Source: a virus. From it: a stretch of 35,033 nt of DNA. This document shows positions 31,073 through 35,033 of the stretch, piece by piece (position 1 is the first letter of the stretch; each line of letters starts with the position of its first letter). Below the pieces are notes generated by a model, which saw nothing but the letters and a program-made list of their open reading frames with translations, searched no databases and was not told the origin of the DNA. Where the stretch lies: positions 1 through 35,033 of IMG/VR virus record IMGVR_UViG_3300023180_005688; one strand, 5' to 3'. Made by a program: the position numbers and the translations under genes.

Positions 31073-31163
31073 TGGTAGCAGTGCCCGGATTCGAACCGAG
31101 ATTAGCCAATTATCTGTTGCTACGGAGTATAAACCCGCTGTTTTACCGTTAAACTACACTGCC
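31073..31163 (-). tRNA. tRNA with anticodon UAU (Ile-like) and a long variable arm
   Basis: Acceptor GGCAGTG pairs with CACTGCT (one G-T), CCA is encoded, the D arm is GTTT AACGGTA AAAC, the anticodon arm GCGGG TTTATAC TCCGT and the T arm CTCGG TTCGAAT CCGGG. The anticodon TAT would read AUA (Ile). The variable region is 21 bases (TAGC...GCTA can pair), as in Leu/Ser/Tyr tRNAs and not normal for Ile. Identity is therefore uncertain. Confidence 0.75.
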
Positions 31164-31170
31164 ATTAACT

Positions 31171-31247
31171 TGGAGTGGATGACAGGACTTGAACCTGCAT
31201 GAAACGGATTTGCAATCCGCGGCCTAACCATTCGGCGACACATCCAC
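31171..31247 (-). tRNA. tRNA-Cys (GCA)
   Basis: Acceptor GTGGATG pairs with CATCCAC, CCA is encoded, and the anticodon arm GCGGA TTGCAAA TCCGT gives GCA. The T arm is GCAGG TTCAAGT CCTGT. A Cys tRNA fits the many Cys-rich iron-sulphur proteins of the window, though this link is speculative. Confidence 0.93.
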
Positions 31248-31253
31248 ACAACT

Positions 31254-31343
31254 TGGCGGAGAGTGTGGGATTCGAACCCACGAAAGGTATGACCCTTTAA
31301 CGGTTTAGTAGACCGCCGCCTTCAGCCACTCGGCCAACTCTCC
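31254..31343 (-). tRNA. tRNA-Ser with anticodon ACU
   Basis: Acceptor GGAGAGT pairs with ACTCTCC, G73 and CCA are encoded, and the variable arm (AAAGG...CCTTT) is long, all typical of tRNA-Ser. The anticodon arm is GCGGT CTACTAA ACCGT, so the anticodon reads ACT where bacterial AGY-decoding tRNAs have GCT. A34 is unusual. Confidence 0.88.
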
Positions 31344-31349
31344 TATATT

Positions 31350-31424
31350 TGGCACAGGAACAAGGATTCGAACCTCAACCTCCGGTTTTGGAGACCGTCA
31401 TGCTACCGTTAACACCATTCCTGC
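31350..31424 (-). tRNA. tRNA-Trp (CCA)
   Basis: Acceptor GCAGGAA pairs with TTCCTGT (one G-T), G73 and CCA are encoded. The anticodon arm ACGGT CTCCAAA ACCGG gives CCA, with one mismatch at the top of the stem (A27-G43). The T arm is TGAGG TTCGAAT CCTTG. It is the first of four clustered tRNAs and starts 14 bases after the 94-aa gene. Confidence 0.9.
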
Positions 31425-31437
31425 AATGTATTGTGTA

Positions 31438-31722
31438 TTACTCCTGACCAGGAGCGTATTGATTTATAAGTATGTTCTTTCCTATCTCGAACAGGCCTAC
31501 ACCAACTGCTACATCACCTACGTAACAGTGTATCTGGCAATCGCCATCGTTGTCAAGACTTGTAGCGGTAAATTCTAAAATTTCACCTGCTTCAATTTTT
31601 TCTCGCATATGCTCTAGTATATCGAGCATTTCCTTTTTTCTCTTTTCATTTAGGTTAACAACGTCGGTTGCCAATGCATCGGCTTTCTTACCTAACACAT
31701 CGTTTATGTTAATAACCTTCAT
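31438..31722 (-). CDS. Conserved phage protein (94 aa)
   Basis: The start at 31722 is chosen because AAGGAT precedes it and a sigma70-type promoter would begin transcription near 31746, downstream of the earlier ATG at 31749. The product opens MKVININDVLGKKADALATD, has a long Lys/Glu helix (NEKRKKEMLDILEHMREKIE) and a beta-rich end (LEFTATSLDNDGDCQIHCYV). It resembles a small family in marine phages; function unknown. The four tRNAs follow directly. Confidence 0.75.
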   Translation of the reverse strand: MKVININDVLGKKADALATDVVNLNEKRKKEMLDILEHMREKIEAGEILEFTATSLDNDGDCQIHCYVGDVAVGVGLFEIGKNILINQYAPGQE

Positions 31723-31750
31723 GTCTTTATCCTTTCTATCATCTGACATA

Positions 31751-32317
31751 TTATAATACATGATCCGCTAGGTTCATGTCAACCATTTGTTTTGCTGTAA
31801 AGTATTGATCAGTTGGCGAGTTAAGTTTCTTTCTTACTTCTGCTAGACTCATTTCACTAGCATCTCTAATTATTGTTAATGCTCTAGTTTCGCAATTCAC
31901 ATTCTCAGTCATTGCTGCTTTGATATCATGCATCTTCTGTTCAGCTGATTCACTGCTGTGTTGATGATTCATAATACCTGTATTCTTTCCTAAATATCGA
32001 TGACCTTTTTGACCCGATACAAAGATCAAAAATGCCGCACTCATGATTGCCCCAATTCCTATTGTAGAAATAGTATGGTGGCTAGTTTTCATTACATCTA
32101 TGAGAGCAAATGCTTCGTATAGATCCCCACCATAAGAGTTAACATACAGTTGTAGTTTTCTCTTAGGTTTCTTTGATAAATTGGCAGACACAATCCATTT
32201 GATTGCTTCGGCTATATTTTCATTACAAATATCACCATGAAGATAGTGGATATCACTATCTAGTAGACTCTTATCAATCGAGTCTTGCGCTGTCCAGTTG
32301 TCGTATTTTGTAGGCAT
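31751..32317 (-). CDS. clpP: ClpP-like serine protease (188 aa)
   Basis: The catalytic triad can be placed: Ser93 in GIGAIMSAAFLIF, His118 in GIMNHQH, and Asp170 in SPTDQYFTAKQMVD. The substrate-binding segment is YVNSYGGDLYEAFALIDVM. The fold and length match ClpP, though the nucleophile context GAIMSAA differs from the host-like GQAASMAA. It may replace or mix with host ClpP, or act in capsid or regulatory proteolysis. No Clp ATPase is in the window. The ATG lies exactly where transcription from the promoter at 32324-32352 would start, so the mRNA may be leaderless. Confidence 0.9.
   Translation of the reverse strand: MPTKYDNWTAQDSIDKSLLDSDIHYLHGDICNENIAEAIKWIVSANLSKKPKRKLQLYVNSYGGDLYEAFALIDVMKTSHHTISTIGIGAIMSAAFLIFVSGQKGHRYLGKNTGIMNHQHSSESAEQKMHDIKAAMTENVNCETRALTIIRDASEMSLAEVRKKLNSPTDQYFTAKQMVDMNLADHVL
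31753..31782 (-). promoter_or_regulatory. Sigma70-type promoter for the 94-aa gene and tRNA cluster
   Basis: TTGACA (31777-31782) and TATTAT (31753-31758) are 18 bases apart on the minus strand, inside the end of clpP. The predicted start near 31746 explains the choice of the ATG at 31722. Confidence 0.6.
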
Positions 32318-32323
32318 AAGTTT

Positions 32324-32352
32324 ATTTTACCTGTATTTACCCTGTTTGTCAA
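32324..32352 (-). promoter_or_regulatory. Sigma70-type promoter for clpP, leaderless arrangement
   Basis: TTGACA (32347-32352) and TAAAAT (32324-32329) are 17 bases apart. Seven bases past the -10 lies the clpP ATG (32317), with no Shine-Dalgarno between. Confidence 0.7.
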
Positions 32353-32579
32353 GCCATCTCTGAAACTATATTTTTCAATATAAATGTACTAAATTTAAGT
32401 TGAAACATTACAGCATCTCTACTACTGTGAAAAAACCAATTTGCACCACGATTGTAAAATTTGGATTTGCAATGTTCCAATGCCCAGCATAGTAAGTCAC
32501 CTTCTGATGCTGATGAATCTACCTCTACTTTTGTCCAATTTACCACAATATTGTGTATTTTAGACTCTTGGCTGCTCAT
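32349..32579 (-). CDS. Hypothetical protein (76 aa)
   Basis: The product begins MSSQESKIHNIVVNWTKVEV and contains SEGDLLCWALEHCKSKFYNR and NWFFHSSRDAVMFQLKF. It looks like a small alpha-beta protein. An upstream TTG would add two residues, but the ATG at 32579 is preferred. It overlaps the 58-aa gene upstream by 20 bases, and the clpP promoter lies over its stop. Family unknown. Confidence 0.65.
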   Translation of the reverse strand: MSSQESKIHNIVVNWTKVEVDSSASEGDLLCWALEHCKSKFYNRGANWFFHSSRDAVMFQLKFSTFILKNIVSEMA

Positions 32580-32736
32580 TGACAATTTTCCAGGTTGCGA
32601 CGAATTGATTGCTATCTTGAAAGTTTCGTCTTACAATATTTACATAATTCTCATCGTGATGGTCTTCTAGTGTGAACGTGTATTCCTTGTGCTTACCGTT
32701 GAATTTGTCTACAACACCCAAAATTAACTTCTTCAT
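32560..32736 (-). CDS. Hypothetical protein (58 aa)
   Basis: An ATG at 32736 lies about 22 bases after the predicted start of a strong sigma70-type promoter. The frame encodes MKKLILGVVDKFNGKHKEYT, then FTLEDHHDENYVNIVRRNFQ and a final FVATWKIVNEQPRV. The Shine-Dalgarno is weak (GAGTAG). Beta strands separated by an acidic His-rich turn suggest a small globular protein. It overlaps the 76-aa gene. Function unknown. Confidence 0.65.
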   Translation of the reverse strand: MKKLILGVVDKFNGKHKEYTFTLEDHHDENYVNIVRRNFQDSNQFVATWKIVNEQPRV

Positions 32737-32764
32737 ACCACTACTCTTTTTAAGATTAAAACAT

Positions 32765-32793
32765 AATATAACACACTATTATTCGTTTGTCAA
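32765..32793 (-). promoter_or_regulatory. Sigma70-type promoter, leftward
   Basis: TTGACA (32788-32793) and TATATT (32765-32770) are 17 bases apart on the minus strand. It faces away from the plus-strand late element at 32795-32802, forming a divergent early/late control region. Confidence 0.75.
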
Positions 32794-32794
32794 C

Positions 32795-32802
32795 GATAAA
32801 TA
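32795..32802 (+). promoter_or_regulatory. Late promoter element for the plus-strand membrane gene cluster
   Basis: GATAAATA lies 17 bases before the ATG at 32820, with GGAG in between. Confidence 0.55.
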
Positions 32803-32819
32803 ATTATGGAGCGAACAAT

Positions 32820-33098
32820 ATGGACTTTTTATCTTTTGTAGCCGAAGTGGGCTTTCCGATCGCGGGAGCTATCGCAGCTGGCGTATTTGTATTTACAACC
32901 CTAAAATTCATACTGGCTTCTGTAACAGGTTCTGTACAGGGGCTTAAAAATATTATTTCAGCATTAGACAACCGAGTACAGACAATGAATAATGATCTAG
33001 TAAAGATTGATGCTTTGCTAAGTCATGTTGTTGGCGTGAAACCCAACATAGAAAGGCTTGCCGCAAACGAAGGCAAAGAAGACGCAAGGAGAGATTAA
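32820..33098 (+). CDS. Holin-like membrane protein 1 (92 aa)
   Basis: The ATG at 32820 follows GGAG by 8 bases; an upstream TTG is rejected. The N terminus VAEVGFPIAGAIAAGVFVFT is a single membrane span with a GFPI motif, followed by an amphipathic helix with coiled-coil heptads (NIISALDNRVQTMNNDLVKI). This layout resembles small YvrJ/BhlA-type phage proteins, some of which act as holins. A paralogue lies at 33422. A role in lysis is inference. Confidence 0.7.
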   Translation: MDFLSFVAEVGFPIAGAIAAGVFVFTTLKFILASVTGSVQGLKNIISALDNRVQTMNNDLVKIDALLSHVVGVKPNIERLAANEGKEDARRD

Positions 33099-33283
33099 TG
33101 ATTTGGGTAGACTATGTAGTAGAACAAGCAGGACCTAACTTTAGGGTCAAGGGTGAATGGGAAGGCGAAGTCATGGGCAAGCAGAAAGACGGAACCGACA
33201 AGGGGTATTCTCTATATAAGCCGGGCGATCGTTTTATTGTAAACGAACATGGTTGGTTATGCAAGGTGGTAAGTGATGAATAA
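33098..33283 (+). CDS. Small hypothetical protein (61 aa)
   Basis: GGAGAG precedes the ATG, which overlaps the previous stop as TAATG. The product (MIWVDYVVEQAGPNFRVKGE..., then GYSLYKPGDRFIVNEHGWLC) is beta-rich, soluble and acidic, with one Cys. It lies between two membrane protein genes and is translationally coupled to them. Function unknown. Confidence 0.75.
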   Translation: MIWVDYVVEQAGPNFRVKGEWEGEVMGKQKDGTDKGYSLYKPGDRFIVNEHGWLCKVVSDE

Positions 33284-33425
33284 GTACACCGAATGGTATA
33301 ACAATCAAAATGCTACCACAAAAGCATGGTTAGACAAGCAGGCAATATGGCACGACCGCGATATGGTCAAGGCAGTAATGTTTGGTAGTGTCTTAGGATT
33401 TATTATTGGAGCATTGGTGATATGA
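33276..33425 (+). CDS. C-terminally anchored membrane microprotein (49 aa)
   Basis: An ATG inside the previous gene's end opens a frame of 49 codons: a Trp-rich soluble head (MNKYTEWYNNQNATTKAWLD) and a C-terminal span (AVMFGSVLGFIIGALVI). AAGGTGG lies upstream, and its stop overlaps the next ATG as ATGA. The tight coupling on both sides supports it as real. Confidence 0.7.
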   Translation: MNKYTEWYNNQNATTKAWLDKQAIWHDRDMVKAVMFGSVLGFIIGALVI

Positions 33426-33742
33426 CATCTGAATTAGCAGCGGCAATTAAAGATTTTGGTTTTCCTATTGTTGCTGCAATGGGTTTAGGTTACTTTGTTT
33501 ATTATGTTTGGCAATGGGTAACAACTGAAATTAAACCAGTGGTAGGCGAAGCAAGTTCAACACTTATTAAATTAGTTGATCGAATTCGTATGCTTGACAA
33601 TGATATGATTAGATTAAACACAAAATTAGCAATGGTGTTAGAATATTATCAACAGAAAGGTATGAACACTGATAAAGATTTAGAAGAAATTATTTCAAAG
33701 TATACATCTCAAAGTAAGTCATTCGATCAGTCAAAAAAATAA
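33422..33742 (+). CDS. Holin-like membrane protein 2 (106 aa)
   Basis: The N terminus IKDFGFPIVAAMGLGYFVYY repeats the GFPI plus single-span pattern of the 92-aa protein at 32820, and LDNDMIRLNTKLAMVLEYYQ matches its coiled coil (MNNDLVKIDALLSHVVG). The two are probably paralogues from a tandem duplication. The C-terminal tail is longer and charged. The ATG overlaps the upstream stop. One may act as holin and the other as its partner or antiholin, but this is a guess. Confidence 0.7.
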   Translation: MTSELAAAIKDFGFPIVAAMGLGYFVYYVWQWVTTEIKPVVGEASSTLIKLVDRIRMLDNDMIRLNTKLAMVLEYYQQKGMNTDKDLEEIISKYTSQSKSFDQSKK

Positions 33743-33766
33743 TCCGTCAGAGAAAGGAGCGATTCA

Positions 33767-34198
33767 ATGAAGGAAAATCTAGTAGCAGTAGGTCTACTCA
33801 TCGCGGCGGTGGTGTCGTGGGTATGGGTAACCACAGCAAAAGCAGAAGAAAATTTAAACAACAAAATGATAAAAGATTGTGTTCAGCATTACAGAACAGG
33901 ATCAGATATTAACAGTGTTGACTGGACAAAAGCGAGTGCTTGTTATTCGCAATGGAAGGTTGGAGAAATGAAAAAGGAGTACGCAGAGTTGCGTGACTTC
34001 TTAAAACACAATCCACGTTATCGTTATCCAGGACAAAGCAATAACAAGTGTTGGGGTAAACCGAGAGTACAACCGTTTGAAAGTTCAGGCATTGAGTTCG
34101 ATGGTGCGGGTGGATACCGTGCTTGGGTAAACTACAAGGATACTATACCAGCAGGTTGTTATGAAACAGCACCTTGGGATAACAGAGATGAAAAGTAG
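33767..34198 (+). CDS. Secreted or periplasmic hypothetical protein (143 aa)
   Basis: MKENLVAVGLLIAAVVSWVW followed by VTTAKAEE is a signal peptide with an AKA cleavage site. The mature part has four Cys (CVQHYR, ACYSQW, KCWGKP, GCYETA) that could form two disulphides in the periplasm. AAAGGAG precedes the ATG. Family unknown. In a gene group with holin-like proteins, a lysis or spanin-like role is possible, but no lipobox or muralytic motif is seen. Confidence 0.75.
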   Translation: MKENLVAVGLLIAAVVSWVWVTTAKAEENLNNKMIKDCVQHYRTGSDINSVDWTKASACYSQWKVGEMKKEYAELRDFLKHNPRYRYPGQSNNKCWGKPRVQPFESSGIEFDGAGGYRAWVNYKDTIPAGCYETAPWDNRDEK

Positions 34199-34310
34199 TT
34201 TAGTTTTTGTAGCCTTGCTTGGAGTATTTCTTATAGCTAATTATGATGCTTGGCAAGACCGTGTTGAATGGTTACGTGAGATAAATGGAGTGGTAGTAGT
34301 TGCCAACTAA
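34188..34310 (+). CDS. Membrane or exported microprotein (40 aa)
   Basis: An ATG inside the end of the 143-aa gene opens MKSSLVFVALLGVFLIANYD, a hydrophobic leader, followed by AWQDRVEWLREINGVVVVAN. Its stop lies in the late element before the next gene. The size and leader resemble other small membrane proteins here. No clear Shine-Dalgarno is present, so it may depend on coupling. Confidence 0.55.
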   Translation: MKSSLVFVALLGVFLIANYDAWQDRVEWLREINGVVVVAN

Positions 34311-34313
34311 ATA
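34307..34313 (+). promoter_or_regulatory. Late promoter element before the DUF3307-like gene
   Basis: CTAAATA lies 5 bases before the ATG at 34319, again leaving almost no leader. Confidence 0.5.
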
Positions 34314-34318
34314 GTTCG

Positions 34319-34690
34319 ATGGATTTAGTAACTTTAGCATTGTTTTCTTTTCTTCTAACGTTAAAACACACTATTTGTGACTTAGCCGTACAGCGTCTTT
34401 ATCCTTCTAATAAAACAATTTATTTTAGCAAAGATGCACACATACATTATTTTCATCACGGATTAGGAACTTTTCTTGCAGGATTAATGTTCAATGTGCC
34501 GTTTGCTTTTGTAATCGGAATAATTGATTACATTTTACATTGGCATATTGATTATACTAAAAGTATTATTAGACACAAATATAGTTGGACTATAACTGAT
34601 GACGAGTATTGGGTATTGCAAACATTTGACCAAGCATTACACTTTGCTACGTATTATCTATTTTTAGTTATGGCTATTACTTTGTTGTAG
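34319..34690 (+). CDS. Multi-span membrane protein, DUF3307-like (123 aa)
   Basis: Three to four hydrophobic helices carry conserved polar positions: KHTICDLAVQ near residue 16, HIHYFHHGLG, GIIDYILHWHIDYTKS and QTFDQALHFATYY. The order His-Asp-Gln, His, Asp...His, Asp-Gln...His matches my memory of DUF3307 membrane proteins, whose role is unknown. It follows a CTAAATA element and has no Shine-Dalgarno. Its end overlaps the convergent cyclase gene by 14 bases. Confidence 0.7.
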   Translation: MDLVTLALFSFLLTLKHTICDLAVQRLYPSNKTIYFSKDAHIHYFHHGLGTFLAGLMFNVPFAFVIGIIDYILHWHIDYTKSIIRHKYSWTITDDEYWVLQTFDQALHFATYYLFLVMAITLL

Positions 34691-35033
34691 CAATAAACAC
34701 GCCGTTCCAGTCTTTAGGTAAGTCTTGGGTTTTCATATACTCACAGCGTTCTATCCACATATCATAATAGTTATTCATCTGTCCGTCAAATGCGCCTTTA
34801 GGATAAGAGCTCTTTAACCATTGACACATTTCAATTGCTTTGTCAAACTCTTGTGATCGATATACTTCGTGCATTTCGTTATGAACACTTTTAGATTTAT
34901 TGTTTGCTTTTGAATCTTTAAGATCAAGTACTGTGTAAATTCTAATTCCTACACTTTTACCTTTAACAGCAAGTTCGTCTATTTTCAAGTAAAAGAAATC
35001 ATCTTTAGTAGCATCGTAAGTAGTTTCACCTAC
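34677..35033 (-). CDS. Class III adenylate/guanylate cyclase, C-terminal part (cut by window edge)
   Basis: The frame is open to the right edge: VGETTYDATKDDFFYLKIDE and LAVKGKSVGIRIYTVLDL match the end of a class III cyclase catalytic domain (the VKGKxxPVxIYEV element). The tail HEVYRSQEFDKAIEMCQWLK and DLPKDWNGVFIATTK matches the C-terminal extension of bacterial adenylate cyclases that end DWDGVF...K. The first in-window TTG is not a true start. The metal- and ATP-binding Asp residues lie outside the window. A phage cyclase could raise cAMP or cGMP in the host. Confidence 0.8.
   Translation of the reverse strand, partial: VGETTYDATKDDFFYLKIDELAVKGKSVGIRIYTVLDLKDSKANNKSKSVHNEMHEVYRSQEFDKAIEMCQWLKSSYPKGAFDGQMNNYYDMWIERCEYMKTQDLPKDWNGVFIATTK

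Noticed and set aside
31723-31761. Earlier starts for the 94-aa protein (31761 or 31749)
   Set aside because: The predicted transcription start (about 31746) lies downstream of both, and the ATG at 31722 has AAGGAT before it.
1-35033. CRISPR arrays, insertion sequences and attachment sites
   Set aside because: No regularly spaced repeats, transposase genes or long terminal repeats were found on reading both strands.

Overview
The window looks like part of the genome of a large T4-like marine bacteriophage (a myovirus related to cyanophages and pelagiphages). The signs are AT-rich DNA, tightly packed genes with many ATGA and TAATG overlaps, an ATP-dependent DNA ligase, ThyX, six tRNAs with encoded CCA, many small families that I recognise as shared by marine T4-like phages, an Mtd-type tail fibre, and T4-type late promoter elements (TAAATA) beside sigma70-type early promoters. 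The host cannot be read from the sequence. An outer-membrane porin, CMP-KDO synthetase and DnaK point to a Gram-negative host.

Layout. Positions 1-4.7 kb (minus): a gene cut by the left edge, small proteins, a TauD-like dioxygenase, a 42-aa membrane protein, DNA ligase and a SWIM zinc-finger protein. 4.7-5.9 kb: a porin gene with its own terminator. 5.9-9.6 kb (minus): a ten-gene operon with thyX behind a strong sigma70 promoter. 9.65-18.5 kb (mostly plus): five radical SAM proteins, an aminotransferase-like protein, a fatty acid desaturase, a methyltransferase and, on the minus strand, a nitroreductase. 18.5-21.4 kb (minus): three HxD...H hydroxylase-like genes translationally coupled behind an asparagine-synthetase-like PP-loop enzyme. 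21.4-27.3 kb (minus): Mtd-type tail fibre, more 2OG-Fe(II) oxygenases, tRNA-Gly, conserved phage proteins and a homologue of the RNA polymerase omega subunit (RpoZ) behind a 280-nt structured leader. 27.3-32.8 kb (minus): full-length DnaK, a methyltransferase, tRNA-Thr, CMP-KDO synthetase, four tRNAs (Ile-like, Cys, Ser, Trp) and ClpP. 32.8-34.7 kb (plus): small membrane and secreted proteins, two of them holin-like paralogues. The right edge cuts the C-terminal part of a class III adenylate cyclase (minus).

How it may work together. Sigma70-type promoters (TTGACA-like, 16-18 bp, TATAAT-like) precede ligase, the thyX operon, rpoZ, clpP and some small genes, which suggests early expression. 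TAAATA late elements precede the radical SAM island, the tail fibre, dnaK, the kdsB unit and the membrane-protein cluster. The enzyme island is therefore probably expressed late with virion genes, and it adjoins the tail fibre. A plausible but unproven reading is that it modifies a virion or cell-surface product. The phage also carries host-takeover candidates: RpoZ, DnaK, ClpP, adenylate cyclase and a porin.
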